NCBI RefSeq assembly: GCF_954871325.1
Contig: NC_088779.1
Coordinates: forward strand, 29,248,623 to 29,312,622
Reading direction: 5' to 3'
Origin: Gordionus sp. m RMFG-2023
Taxonomy: Eukaryota > Nematomorpha > Gordioida > Chordodea > Parachordodidae
Length of the DNA stretch: 64,000 nucleotides
Shown: piece by piece, positions 1-12,541 of the stretch
Layout of the letters: each line of letters begins with the position of its first letter
Position numbering within the stretch: position 1 is the stretch's first letter
The notes under the pieces: generated by a model
The model's input: only the letters and a program-made list of their open reading frames with translations
Told to the model about the DNA's origin: nothing
The model's database searches: none
Program-made: the position numbers and the translations under genes

Positions 1-492
1 CATTAATATATAGTAATACATCTAAGCAAACATTTAAGGCATTTTACAGAAATTATAATTTATATTCATATGTATGTGTTGGTTTTCATATTAATTTGAG
101 TGTCAAAAAACACCCTTCATAATATCCATTGAAATTTAAAATATTTATTATTATGAATTAATTTTATAATTATATTATATTAAATTTGATTTGAAATATT
201 TTTAAATTAGTACTAAAATAACTATGAAGCCATAAGATTTTTGAAGAAATTCCCTAATAAAGACAGCTCTAACTCGATTCTGAATTGAACAATTTTAAAA
301 TATATGCTACTGAATCAGCTAAAAAATAGTAAGATTGTGGTAATCCACTCATATAATATGGAAAATATTGATTGAGTTTTTATAACATTAATTTGTGTCA
401 TATTAAAGATTTATTATAAGCTATATAATAAAATTTAAATTATTGTTCTAACACAATCTCGATATTTGAAAATAAAGTGCTTTATCAAAAAC
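1..492 (+). repeat. Left arm of a 492-bp inverted repeat
   Basis: Positions 1-492 are the reverse complement of 3,953-4,444, with equal length and only a few visible differences. The arm reaches the window edge, so the repeat may be longer. A diverged direct copy of 225-490 lies at 27,880-28,130, which marks this arm as the resident sequence of the duplicated block. Confidence 0.92.
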
Positions 493-1702
493 ATACTATA
501 TTTTTCGCCTGTTTAAAATCACATATCGTAGCGAGTAAGTGTTGTAAGAAAGTAAAATTTCCCCTTTTCTTCTTAATTATAGTATGTACAACTTATATAC
601 AAAATATAAAATTCTGAAGGTCTTGGGTTGAATCCTTAGTTGATTTTAATTTTTTTTAAATAACATTATTCTCAAAAATTTTGATTTCCTGTTTTATAGA
701 ATAATTAACTTTTATTATTTTTTATTTACTTATAACGACATATTTGTGCTTAGTTGAGTGAGAGTATTAGCTTGGTAAAAAAAATATATAAACTTAAAAT
801 GGAAATTAGGAAAGTGAGCAAATTTGCTAATAGTGGTAAACTCCTTTTCCCCAGGGTTGCTAGCCAGGTTATTTCATACGCATAAGATTTTCTATCATGT
901 TATAATGTTAGTTTTTAATGAACTAAAATAAAAGACAAAAATATTTGTAGTTTTTTTTAAATTATTATTATTAGTTCCTTTTCTTAGAATTAAAATTATC
1001 TTTAATAATGTAGAATTAGAATAAATAAAAATAAAAATCATTAAAAACTAATTTAAAAATGTTCGCGAATATTTATAATGGATTGGTTCTTCTTTTTTTG
1101 AAAATTTATTTTATTATGGTTATATCCCGGCTTAGAAAAATTTATCGGTTCGTTCCAGTTTTGCGGGTTCTGTAAGGTCAAAAACTCTGGTAAGATAATA
1201 ATAAATACGAACTAATATTATATATTAAAAATAGTAGACCTTTGAAAATTATCTTTTTTTTAAATATAAGTTAAATGGAATGGTTTAAACGTAATAATTC
1301 ATTGATTACGATATATTGAATCATCCACTTTCCTCATTGACTAATATATAAAATATAAATGAATTATCAAAATTTAATATAACTCTTTTATCCTAATAAT
1401 TTCTACCAATCGCATTAATTATATTTTAAATAATCTTGTGAATTGTAGGCAATTTTTCTATTAATTATTTATCTATTTATAATTTAGATAAAAATAGATG
1501 GAAAAACTAATATAAATTAAATTATGTTTAAACGGATCATGACAAAATTATCTTAAATTCTTTGGGTAGGTATTCCAAACATGATAGAAAACATTTCTGA
1601 TAAAATCAGATCTTGTAATTAAAAAAAATAACTCAAAATATAATTTAAAGTTGAAAAAATAACATATTACCGGGAAAACATTTACGCTAACATATATTTT
1701 AG
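493..1702. other. No gene seen
   Basis: AT-rich sequence shared with 28,140-29,700 of the second block. It contains the empty site (about 675-690) for the TA transposon found at 28,290. No open frame or RNA recognised. Confidence 0.6.
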
Positions 1703-1748
1703 TAATTGTACCTCACTCTTCATCACACTCCAAATTAGACATCCGTCG
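1703..1748 (+). CDS. Exon-like island, unrecognised gene
   Basis: TATATTTTAG acceptor and TCG/GTAAGC donor enclose 46 nt that read NCTSLFITLQIRHPS in one frame. The second block (ending 30,065) keeps the same donor and frame, reading DCTPLFITLPIRHPS. Of five differences, two are silent. The family is unknown. Neighbouring exons were not located with confidence, so this is an isolated exon candidate. Confidence 0.4.
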
Positions 1749-2131
1749 GTAAGCATTATAAGAAGTTTCTAATGTGATAAATATTTTGTAAGGGAATGGA
1801 TTTTTCAAAATTTTTGCAGATGTTGCATTTATAATAATGAAATGAAATATAATTAAATTAAGACAGTCTATCAACAAGAGATCTTCCTCCTTAAGATTTA
1901 TTTAAAAAGTTTCATATTGATAGTTATCTATGGTTATTAAGGAAAAATATAAAATTTTAGAATTAGACCTCATCCATAGGGAGAGATATTGGGCTTCAAA
2001 ATGCAAATTTTAAAATATGAATATCTCTAGAAGTTATTTAGCTACAATATTAATTCTATATTATAGTAACTTAAAGCTTTTTAGAAAATATAAATATGTA
2101 TATGTTTAATTGACGAAAGAAATAATAAGAG

Positions 2132-2285
2132 TAGAATATATTGTTAAGCAGCTCGATTTTTTAAGCCTATTTTTAAAAATGACTCTCAATATTTTACCAA
2201 GAAAAATATGGCCTTATCCACAATAATAATTTGCTAATAGATCGAAACCTTTGCCACCCATGAATTGAGCAGTTTTAGAACACTA
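2132..2285. mobile_element. TAGTGTTG-type MITE, old copy
   Basis: The left part is ATTGTTAAGCAGCTCGATT and the right part AATTGAGCAGTTTTAGAACACTA. They are mirror images with several mismatches. The internal sequence resembles the copies at 13.8 and 37.4 kb (CCAAGAAAAATAT, CTAATAGATC). Confidence 0.5.
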
Positions 2286-3169
2286 AGCTGAAATCAAAAT
2301 ATGGGAATTATGTAAGATATTATTTTACTAATTTTTTTACTGAGATCATGAAACATATTTATAACAAAATTGGAATGGTGACTTTATAGGTTTTAGATTA
2401 ATGATTATGCAAGTTGGAATTAGCCCAATTTTTTTCTTACCACAAACATTTTATCATTTATAAGTTATTAAAATCGTCAAATTTGATATGATTATTTATT
2501 GTTGCTCATCTAAGGCCAGTTGCATAATATATTTTAAAAAATGAAACAAATTCTCAATAATTATTATTTAAAAATAACTAAATTTGTTTTAAAGTACTGT
2601 ATGTTTCCTTAGGTGGCCCTAGCCTTGCCCAATTTAACATTGAAAATAAAAATTTTCTTTTCTCCCTGAAAAAACTAAAAAATAAGAGAGTCAAATGTCT
2701 GCAGTTTCGATTGAAAAAAACGTCTAAAATCCTAATATATTTAATTCGAAAATTTAAAAAAAAATTATAATATTGTTCATAATCATGATTTATTTATTAT
2801 AATTTGTATTTAGTAAATGGGTATTACCGATCAAAATAATAATTAAATGTTTTTTTAAAATAAATTTTGTGATCAGGAACTAGCTACTAGCTAAATTTAA
2901 AAATATTTAATTGCATATTCTGTCTAAGAAGTAAATATTTTCTAGCTTCAAGTTTTTGGACTAGCTAAAATCATTAAAAGCAAAAGTGATATACGCTTTT
3001 GATGGAATAAGCATTTGGCGAGAGTTTATATTTTTTAGCATCTGCTATTGTAAGGAGGTTGCTGTTTATATTAGCAGGGAATGACGAGACTCATATATAA
3101 ACCAAAATTAAAGATTTTTCCTTGCCCCAAGTAATAGTGTATTGATCTAAAAGTTGCATTGATGACAGC

Positions 3170-3519
3170 CAGTGGCGTAGCTAGAAATTTTCCTAAGAGG
3201 GGGTCCATACATAGAAAGGCTTGGGGGCTTCGCCCTCCAGACCTCTATTAACGGGATCTTCGATAATATATAATAAATATATTTTTTTAATGCATCAATA
3301 ATATGTTATTATAATTTAGTAGATTATTCTCAATGACTTTATAATAATACTATCCAGAATAATTTCAATAACAATATAATATCCTTCCACAAACATCAAA
3401 ACTAGAAAAATATAATTGATATAAAATGACTTTTAAGTCTTTTGAACGTATAATCTAAAAAAAATTTTTGCTCTGGGAGGGGTTCAAATCCGAAAACCAT
3501 CCCCGTAGCTACGCCACTG
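3170..3519. mobile_element. hAT-type MITE, copy 1 (350 bp)
   Basis: The terminal inverted repeats start CAGTGGCGTAGCTA at both ends. An exact 8-bp target duplication ATGACAGC flanks it (3162-3169 and 3520-3527), typical of the hAT superfamily. There is no coding capacity. It is inserted in the first duplicated block and absent from the second. Confidence 0.88.
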
Positions 3520-3829
3520 ATGACAGCCTTTACTTTTAAATAAATTAACTTAATTTGATGAAGAGGTTTAACAAATTCGCAGAGAGTCTTTAGCCTATGG
3601 TCACAATTAGTTATTCGTTGGTTAAGAGATTCCCCAGGTTCTCTCGTCAAGGTTCCATATTATTCTAATTGCTAATCTTATCATCACTTTGAAAAAGATG
3701 AAGTGAATAATAAATTAATAATTGTTTAGGAGAAATAAAGCTAGATATTAATGACGATGACATTAAAAAATAAAGAGAGTGGCATATCATTATAATAAGA
3801 AAAAATTAGTGAATTAAATAAAAATTATA

Positions 3830-6057
3830 ACAATTTTTTTTTCCTCGTTAGCTTTCACCTTTTCTATTAATAAGCTGCTTCAATATCTCTCTCCACTTTA
3901 TGTTATTCATATTATCTTTTTTATCTAATTATCTTTATATCAGCTCTAACTTGTTTTTGATAAAGCACTTTATTTTCAAATATCGAGATTGTGTTAGAAC
4001 AATAATTTAAATTTTATTATATAGCTTATAATAAATCTTTAATATGACACAAATTAATGTTATAAAAACTCAATCAATATTTTCCATATTATATGAGTGG
4101 ATTACCACAATCTTACTATTTTTTAGCTGATTCAGTAGCATATATTTTAAAATTGTTCAATTCAGAATCGAGTTAGAGCTGTCTTTATTAGGGAATTTCT
4201 TCAAAAATCTTATGGCTTCATAGTTATTTTAGTACTAATATAAAAATATTTCAAATCAAATTTAATATAATATAATTATAAAATTAATTCATAATAATAA
4301 ATATTTTAAATTTCAATGGATATTATGAAGGGTGTTTTTTGACACTCAAATTAATATGAAAACCAACACATACATATGAATATAAATTATAATTTCTGTA
4401 AAATGCCTTAAATGTTTGCTTAGATGTATTACTATATATTAATGAGATCAATGGATAATTTGTTTGTTTAAATTTCCAAATGCCAAACTTAATTAATATA
4501 AAAATATAAGAGAAAATAGTTTTCAAATTTTAATTCTTTTTTGTCTTATCATGTCATTGTTTGATAAGTTATTCACAGAGTAATTTTATTAAAAATCCAT
4601 TCTTATTTCCTATGTAGTTTATAGGCCTTCTCATTGTGTGCCCATACAACCTAAGTCTGATTACCTACCTTTAAACTACCTAGTATTCTTGTACTGCGCA
4701 CTTTATCGTTTCTTGATACCCTAGTAATTATCCTCAGCACTCTCATTTCCATAGTTTGTAGACTTCTCTCGTCTGATTCTTTGGTTGACCATGTTTACGA
4801 ATTATATAGAATAGTTGGTTGCACTATGGAACTTAAAATTTTTCCCTTCAATTTGTGTGGGATTCTTTTTTCAAAGAGCTCTCCAGATACAGATCTCCAC
4901 TTTAGCCACCCTTGATTAATTTACTCTTTATCTCTTTCTCTATTGTGCTGTTTGTTAGTATAGTGGAGCCTGAATATTTGAAGCTTTCAATTGCCTATAT
5001 CTGCCCATCATTTATATCAATGTTCTCTGTTTCATCTCATCCTATCATCATATATTCCGTCTTTTCTCTATTTACTTTTGGTACGTGCTTTTCTAGGATA
5101 TTTATCTAACTCACTAATCTTTCTTTCATTTCATCCTTGGATTGGGCAAGTATCACAATATCATCAACAAATATCATATTCCAAGAGACTGAGGTTCAGA
5201 CTCTGATAATACATCTATTACTCAAATATAGAGAAGTGGGCTGAGAGCCCACATTTGATGATATTCCTCGACTATTGTGAAGTCTGCTGAAGTACCTGTT
5301 GTACTATGGAGCATTGTTGGATGGCCCATATACATATCCTGTATCATTCTTATATATTTTTTGGGAACCTTTTTGTGGCGTAGCGCCCAGCAGATAGGTT
5401 TTCTTAGGATTCTAGGCCTTTTCTAGATCGAGAAAGGCCATGTGTAGTTTTTTATTGTTTTCCCTGCATTCATTTGCCAAATTACGTGGATTGCGACAGT
5501 CGTTTATCTTTCAGACATAAAGCCAAACTGATTCTCCTATTTCGACTATGTCTCTTAACCATTTTTCTATTATTTTTTCGTAGAGTTTTAGACAGTGTGA
5601 CAATGCCTCTGTAATTTAACAATTGTGTGGATCCCCGTTAATTTTGATGATAGGAACTGAATAGCTCTATCTCCATTTTTGAGGAATCTCTTCGTTTTCC
5701 AGTATTTTATTGTTCAGATTTCTGAAGAAATATATTCCATCATCTCTTAGTGCTTTAAGGCTTTCTATTGTAATATAGTTTTGACCCCTGGATTTGTTGT
5801 TCTTTCATTTACTTGAAGCATGTCATTATTCCTTTTCTCTTATTGGTTGCATAAGGTTTTGTCAAGGGAACTGTTCATCTAGATGTAGTATGTGGCTGAA
5901 AATATTCTTTCCATTTATTCATTATTTCTTTATCCTTTAATATAATTTTCCATCTTTACATGCATGTCATCGTATTTCATAGCTTTGGCCTTATAGCCAC
6001 CGCTTTTGTTATTCTCTTGGATTTTTTTTATCTTGTCTTATTATCTGGGTTTTTGGA
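3830..6057 (-). mobile_element. RTE-like LINE copy, minus strand, split by an insertion
   Basis: The 3' end (3,830-3,952) matches 25,640-25,738 of the best copy. The body resumes at about 4,602 (matching 25,813) and runs to about 6,057. About 70 bp of LINE is missing at the break, replaced by 3,953-4,601, which contains the right arm of a 492-bp inverted repeat. The copy is heavily decayed, with many stops and frameshifts. The forward-strand frames at 4,912-5,206 are only its antisense. Confidence 0.8.
3953..4444 (-). repeat. Right arm of the 492-bp inverted repeat, inside a LINE
   Basis: This is the reverse complement of 1-492. It sits between two pieces of the same minus-strand LINE, so it is the younger, inserted arm. 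The remaining 4,445-4,601 may continue the copy of sequence left of the window. Confidence 0.9.
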
Positions 6058-6067
6058 GAAGATATTG

Positions 6068-7855
6068 CCGATTTACACAAGTTACTAGTCATGGATTTAC
6101 ACACTAATAAATCAACTCAAAACAAGATAAAACTTGAAAAATGCATCAAATGGGGTAGTTTAAAATCAATGACAGGTGCCTTTGCAATCAATGCAAACAT
6201 TAAAACAATATATTCCTCACAAGTCAGTGAAAAAAATGTGGACAGATTTCTTCCAGATTAATAGACACTGCCAAATCAACAAGAGGACAAGGGGAGGTAA
6301 AAAATCATACAAAGAACTATGATGGTGGAGTGAAGAGGTACAACCACCATACAGAAGAAAAAAGCCCTATATAAAATATGGACATATCCAAGAAGCCAGA
6401 TAAGACTAGATAAAAAAATCCAAGAGAATAACAAAGGCGGTGCCTATAGGGCCAAAGCTATGAAATACGATGACATGCATGAAGAATTACATACGAAAGA
6501 AGTGCAAAATAAATTATACAGAAGCCAAACAGCGAGAAAAGGATTCTAGGGATATAAATGGAGCTCCAAAATAATCAAAAATAAAGATGGAAAATTATAT
6601 TAAAGGAAAAAGAAATAATGAATAGATGGAAAGAATATTTTCAGTCACATACTACATCTAGATGAACAGTTCCCATGACATAACCTATACAACCAATAAC
6701 AGAAAAGAAATAACGACAAGCCTCAAATATATGAAAGAAAAACAAAGTCAGGGGTCTAAATGATATTTCAATAGAAAGCCTTAAAGCACTAAGAGATGAT
6801 GGAATATATTATTTCAGAAATCTGAACAATAAAATACTGGAAAACGAAGAGATTCCACAAAAATGGAGGTAGAGCTATTCAGTTCCTATCATCAAAAATA
6901 ACGGGGATCCACACAATTGTTAGTCGAAATAAGAGAATCAGTTTGGCTTTATGTCTGAAAGATAAACGACTGTCGCAATCCACTTAATTAGGCAAATGAT
7001 GAAAAATGCAAGGAAAACAAAAAGCTACACATGGCCTTTCTCGATCTAGAAAAGGCCTAGAATCCCAAGAAAACTTATCTGCTGGGCCCTACGCCACAAA
7101 AAGGTTCCCGAATAATATATAAGAATAATACAGAATAAGTTTATGGGCCATACAACAATGGTCCCTAGCATAACTGGTACTTCAACAGGCTTCGCAATAG
7201 CCGAAGGTGTTTATCAGGGGTCAGCTCTTAGTCCAATTCTTTTCATAACACTAATAGATGTATTATCACGTCTATACCATAAACAGCCCCGTGGAATATG
7301 ATATTTACCGATTCCAAGGATGAAATGAAAGTAAGATTAGTTGGATAAATATCCTAAAAAAGTACGGACTAAAAGTAATATTGAAAGATAGAATATATGG
7401 TGATAGAAGGAGATGAAACAGAATGAATGACAGGTTCGACTCCACTATACAAACAAACGGCACAATAGAGAAAGAGATAAAGAGTAAAATAAATCAAGGG
7501 TGCTTAAAGTGGAAATCTTTAGGAGTGCTCTTTGACAAAAGACAATCAACTATTCTATATAGTTCGGAAACATAGCCAACCAAAGAATCAGACGAGAGAA
7601 TTCTACAAAGTATGGAGATGAGAATGGTGAGAATGATTTCTAAGGATAAGGTGCGAAGTACAAGAATACTAGTATAACAGACTTAGGTGGAATGGACACA
7701 CAATGAAAGACTGTGAACTACATAGGAAATAAGGTTGAGAGTTTGAAACTTCAATGGGGCCATAAAGTTAGAATCAATATGTAGAAGTATGAATTAGATA
7801 AAAGTGATAGCATGAATAACATAAAGTGGAGAGAAAGCTAAAAAGATAAAAAATA
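6068..7855 (+). mobile_element. RTE-like LINE copy, plus strand, head-to-head with the previous copy
   Basis: The sequence is the reverse complement of the 25.6-27.6 kb LINE. It starts in the linker region (near 6,100, matching 27,590) and ends in an A-rich tail at about 7,850. Reading frames are broken throughout. It meets the minus-strand copy at about 6,060, so the two 5' ends face each other and form a large foldback. Confidence 0.8.
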
Positions 7856-8712
7856 AGAAAAAGAAAATGATACGAATCATAAAAATGAAACCCATCTATA
7901 AACGTTTAATATTCCCCCAAGTGCCAAGTATCCGAACATCTAGGGATAATTTTTTTATTATATATCTATAAAAGTACACATAACTTGTTTATATAAATTT
8001 TTAACCTTTTTAAAATATTTGTAATATTATAATAAAAATATAGATAGAGATACCTCATAAAAAACATGTTATGATATTATATTTTGTACTTTATAATTAT
8101 TACCAATTGAACATTATATTTTATAATTATTATCATTAAACTTTTAAATGAAATAAATTTATTATTATTGTTTACCTAAACTTAAAAAGCTTACCCAAAG
8201 CGGGAGAGGGCTTATAAACTCCCATATAATTTTTAAAAAAAATGGCAAGGGAAAAAAATGACCAATCAAACTAAAGGCGAAAATATCCCGGAATAAAATA
8301 ATAACTTTGGGAATAAAATCTCGATGAAACATAATGATGCGGGAAAAAAAATATGTAGAATTATAAATCTTCGGAAAATAAATGTCTATATATTGAGGCC
8401 ATATGTATGTTAGTACTCTTCTTTCTGTGTTTATATTTTTGGACCTCAGCAGGAGGCCGCTTATAGCCTAAAGGCTGCTTACCAGGAATTTTAAAAATGT
8501 GTTTTGGCCTAGCCACTATCTGGATTAACCCGGTGCACAATTTTTAAAGATTTTCATGGTCCAACACATAATAATTTTTTGTGAAAGAAAAATCATAAAT
8601 TTAAATTATTCAATCTTAAATAAAAATAAAAAATTCCGCGGCCCAGAAATATATTTATGATCAATTTTCCATAAAAAATAAATTTCTTAATTTAATTACT
8701 AAGAAAAAAATT
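7856..8712 (+). repeat. 857-bp tandem duplication, copy A
   Basis: Nearly identical to 8,713-9,555. It contains a GC-richer patch (8,441-8,545) with a short open run GPQQEAAYSLKAAYQEF and stop. A diverged relative lies at 31,860-32,600. It begins where the plus-strand LINE tail ends. Confidence 0.9.
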
Positions 8713-9555
8713 AGAAAAAGAAAATGATACGAATCATAAAAATGAATCTCATCTATAAACGTTTAATATTCCCCCAAATGCCAAGTATCCGAACATCTAA
8801 GGATAATTTTTTATAATATATCTATAAAGTACACTTAACTTGTTTATATAAATTTTTAACCTTTTTAAAATATTTGTAATATTATAATAAAAATATAGAT
8901 AGAGATACCTCAAAAACATGTTATGATATTATATTTTGTACTTTATAATTATTACCAATTGAACATTATATTTTATAATTATTATCATTAAACTTTTAAA
9001 TGAAATAAATTTATTATTATTGTTTACCTAAACTTAAAAAGCTTACCCAAAGCGGGAGAGGGCTTATAACCTCCCATATAATCTTTAAAAAAATGGCTAG
9101 GGAAAAAAAAGACCAATCAAACTAAAGGCGAAAATATCCAGGAAGAAAATAATAACTTTGAAAATAAAATCTCGATGAAACATAATGATGCGGGAAAAAA
9201 AATATGTTGAATTATAAATCTTCGGAAAATAAATATCTATATATTGAGGGCATATGTATGTTAGTACTCTTCTTTCTGTGTTTATATTTTTGGACCTCAG
9301 CAGGAAGCCGCTTATAGCCTAAAGGTTGCTTACCAGGAATTTTAAAAATGTGTTTTGGCCTGGCCACTATCTGGATTAACCCGGTGCACAATTTTTTTAA
9401 AAATTTTTATGGTCCAACACGTAATAATTTTTTGTGAAAGAAAAATCATAAATTTAAATTATTCAATCTTAAATAAAATTAAAAAATTCCGCGGCCCAGA
9501 AATATATTTATTATCAATTTTTCACATAAAATAAATTTCTTAATTTAATTACTAT
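8713..9555 (+). repeat. 857-bp tandem duplication, copy B
   Basis: Same as copy A with scattered single-base and small indel differences. The open patch becomes GPQQEAAYSLKVAYQEF. The relative at 31.86-32.6 kb has lost this frame. Confidence 0.9.
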
Positions 9556-10174
9556 ATATATATATACAACATGCGCAAAGCGTTTTATCATTTTAATTCA
9601 TCTGGAATTTGTATATATATGAAATATCTTTATCAAATCTAAATTACACGTTATTAACAAAAAAAAAATATTGCACTAAAAATAAAGTATATTCAATCAA
9701 TAAAGCTAATAAGTTAAAATAGCCGGTAATCCTGATGATTCCAAACTTCAATATTCATTAAAGTTTTGATAAAATTTAAAATTTCTTTAAATTATTTATT
9801 TGATAGGTCAGTAAAATGACTCAAAGAATTTAAACAGTCCGAAAAAAAATTGTAAATTTTCAATCGATTTTCACCAAAATTTAAGAGTTTGGTAGTTGAG
9901 TTGAAATATCATGTGCTCAATCTTTTTTTTAAAGCAATTAATTTCAAGGTAAAATTTAAAATTTTTACTCAAATCGAATCAAAAAAGAATTTACTAATAT
10001 TGTTCATTTTAAATTTGACTCCTTTTCCCCACGAATTTCAAAATCATTCTCTAAATTTTTAAATATCTAGCTAGATTCATTTATCTTAATAAATCGTTCG
10101 ATCTCGCTGATATAACGTTTTATAATATATATCTCTTCTAAAAATTAACGATGCTGTCTATAATGTTTTTTCAG

Positions 10175-10246
10175 CAGAGAGCCTCCGAAGGTGCCAAGCA
10201 CCCATCCGATTTACCCAATTTTGAGCTCCAACTTAATAGAGATGCA
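10175..10246 (+). CDS. 72-nt exon candidate, unrecognised gene
   Basis: A strong acceptor (TGTTTTTTCAG) and a consensus donor (GCA/GTAAGT) enclose exactly 72 nt, 24 codons without a stop. They read QRASEGAKHPSDLPNF and then ELQLNRDA. The exon is hydrophilic and markedly richer in G+C than the flanks. In the second block (33,776 on) the start is kept (QRASQGGK) but similarity stops after about 40 nt. The size, a multiple of three, would let it be skipped without changing frame. The family is not recognised. Confidence 0.5.
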
Positions 10247-10751
10247 GTAAGTTTTACCTGATTCTTATTGTAGTTGAAGTTCGTGGCTGATATAATACCA
10301 AATTATAGTATTATGCAATTTTCCCTCATATTATAATTAATAATCGGAATAATCCCATAACAACATGTTCGCAAGATATTTCTAAAACCCCGGGAATATA
10401 ATTATATTTTTATTGATAGTTTTCTATTGGAGTTATAGTTCGTGATAATATATGTAAATACTAAATAAATTTTTAATGTAGCTAACATTGATAAACGAAC
10501 TCATTATAATTATGAAGTTTGAACAAATAAAAATTTGAACAAACATTTCAAAGGTACACCAAATATTATAATTTAACAAATATATTAAACTAGGAATAAA
10601 ACAAACATAAGTTTAAAGGTGAACTAAAAATTATAATTTAACAAATATATTAAACCCATCTTTTTGAAACTTAAAAAAAACTATATAAACAATTTATTTT
10701 CCAATTGTATAAAATAATTTTTTTTGCAAATTTAAAATTTTCAAAGTTGAT

Positions 10752-10800
10752 ATGTATTTAGTCCTTATCCTAATATCTCTTCTTGGATTTACAATGGGAG
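10752..10800 (+). CDS. Signal-peptide first-exon candidate
   Basis: ATG opens MYLVLILISLLGFTMG, a classic short hydrophobic leader, followed by a possible donor G/GTATTT. The second block has a related start at 34,114 (MLFNYHFIIILISILGF). This suggests a secreted protein whose next exon would be 11,075-11,117. No TATA element was identified. Confidence 0.35.
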
Positions 10801-11074
10801 GTATTTCATATTTATATTAGCTACGATATTTTATATCTAGGCTATAATTTTTTATATATCTATTAATAATAGTCTTTAAATAAATTCTTTATTACTTACA
10901 GCTTACTTTATTTTCCCATTTTACTTTTAAGTCATGGTTATTTTTTAATAGTCATGTAATTTTTTTACATATTAAATTACCCTCAATTTATTTAACAACA
11001 AATTTTATTCTATATTTCTCTTTAATTGTTTTTTATACTTATGATATTGAGAAACATTTTAAAAAGATTTAAAG

Positions 11075-11117
11075 CAACTTGCCCAAATGATTGGATGATG
11101 TGATTATCACCCATCGG
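11075..11117 (+). pseudogene. Deleted counterpart of the 65-nt exon
   Basis: It starts CAACTTGCCCAAATGA and ends TATCACCCATCGG/GTAAGA as in 34,645-34,709. An internal deletion of about 20 nt joins two different frames, so this copy looks dead. Confidence 0.45.
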
Positions 11118-11169
11118 GTAAGAATATTTTTGACATTTTAATGACTAAGCCTTTAGAAGAGGGTCATGT

Positions 11170-11408
11170 AAATTATTGGAAGGGGCAAAAGGGTCTATGC
11201 AGATGAAATCCCAGAGGAATTGTTTGCAAGATACAAAGTGGACTATAGTTATGCCGTAAGAGCGTTTTTTATCTATGCTGAGTGGGTTCAAGATTGCACT
11301 GGAGATTTATCTAATACTTGTTTTCAGAAATGTAGTAATAAGTTTGTTAATTTTGTTGTGTCGATTAAATTTAACTATAAATTTACAATTCAATCGTATC
11401 CAAAATAG
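11170..11408 (+). pseudogene. Open segment, first block counterpart
   Basis: The frame runs IIGRGKRVYADEIPEELF, then ARYKVDYSYAVRAFFIYAEW, then VQDCTGDLSN and a low-complexity tail to a stop at 11,408. It aligns without gaps to 34,780-34,860 in the same frame. Stops just upstream and a destroyed preceding exon argue that this copy is not functional. No family recognised. Confidence 0.3.
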
Positions 11409-11898
11409 TTTAAAATAATTAATTAAATTTTAATTAAATAAAATATGATAATATTTAAAGTAAAAAAATTGTTTGGAATATAATTTTTATTAATAATAAG
11501 AACAATATAAATTTTTAAAATAATATTACCTAATCTATCGGTATCCGCCTAAAACGCTATAATTACCAACTCACTCACGTCAATTTATCTCAAACCTACT
11601 AAAGATAATATAATGCTCTTCTTATTTTTTTTTAAAGATTATAATATAATTAAATCATAGGCATTACCATAGTGTGGGCAAATGGATAATTTTCTCCCAT
11701 CAGAAATTTGCTATTTATAAATATCATATTAAGCTTATAAAAAATTCGTTTCTAAACATTTTAAAAGCTAAGTTTTTATATTTTGTATTTATATAATTTC
11801 AAATATAATTTATATATAAATAAATAACAAATATTTATAATATTCTCATACTTGTTATTCTTATATCTGAGTAACGAGGCGTTGTCTGCTTTTTTCAG

Positions 11899-11994
11899 GA
11901 AATACGCGGCTTGATTATATGAGGAAGCCTTGTATAATTCACGCGCGTTCACAGATGCGTCATAATGAACTGTTTTTCAAATTTTATTTTCTTT
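11899..11994 (+). other. Exon-like GC-richer island
   Basis: The acceptor CTTTTTTCAG is followed by an open run reading NTRLDYMRKPC, then IIHARSQMRHNELFFKF, to a stop at about 11,994. The second block relative (35,440-35,530) is recognisable but interrupted. It could be a last exon or a drifting remnant. Confidence 0.3.
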
Positions 11995-12128
11995 AAATGC
12001 GTAAAGGTAAAAGGGATTTTTTTCTATATTAATTAAGAGAAAAAATTTAGGAAGCAATGGCATAAGTCAATCTACCATAAAAGTTAAAAATAAAAAACGA
12101 ATATTTATGAGGCAATACAAAATATAAG

Positions 12129-12263
12129 ACGATTGATGATGAGTATAGGATTCTACGAAAAGTAGTTCGTAGAACTTACATGTCTCTTCCTCAAATTCGG
12201 CAAATGAAAAACAGGTTTATATCAATTTATCGCATAAGAATTCAAGTATATTCTATCCATAAG
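12129..12263 (+). CDS. 135-nt exon candidate, basic protein segment
   Basis: From an AATATAAG border to the donor CATAAG/GTAAAA there are exactly 45 codons without a stop. They read TIDDEYRILRKVVRR, TYMSLPQIRQMKNRF and ISIYRIRIQVYSIHK. The segment is strongly basic. The second block keeps the 3' half and the donor (35,623-35,687, ending IYRVRIRVYSSHK) with a different acceptor, CCCATTTCAG. The acceptor in this copy is weak. The family is not recognised. Confidence 0.4.
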
Positions 12264-12458
12264 GTAAAAAAATTATTTGAAATTCTGTTTGCTAATATTC
12301 ATGTAGACTAAAATAAACAAAGAATCTGAGAATAGAACCTTTAATGATGATTAGCATAAAACAGCGAAGTTTCCATAATTATAATGACATGGGAGATAAA
12401 TAAAATAATTAATCTATTATATATCAAAATTAACAGCGAAATACCTATCTTTTAATAG

Positions 12459-12541
12459 ATCTTGAATTCCTGAAAGAAGTTTCTCCTTCTCATACTGTTA
12501 AATCTACAAAAACTTGGAAAGGATTAATTATACCAAGATAA
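12459..12541 (+). CDS. Terminal exon candidate
   Basis: After TCTTTTAATAG an open run reads LEFLKEVSPSHTVKS, then TKTWKGLIIPR and a TAA stop. In the second block (about 35,977-36,070) the same frame is open and reads LESNCYFLKEVYPWKG, then LILPRSISQL and stop, without a clear acceptor. Conserved FLKEV and WKGLI.PR in frame suggest real coding ancestry. Function unknown. Confidence 0.4.

Noticed and set aside
3402-3650. 82-codon minus-strand frame
   Set aside because: It straddles the border of a MITE, and part of it is transposon end sequence.
4912-5206. Forward frames with hydrophobic content
   Set aside because: Antisense of the minus-strand LINE; the same hydrophobic pattern recurs at 47,862-48,146 opposite another LINE piece.
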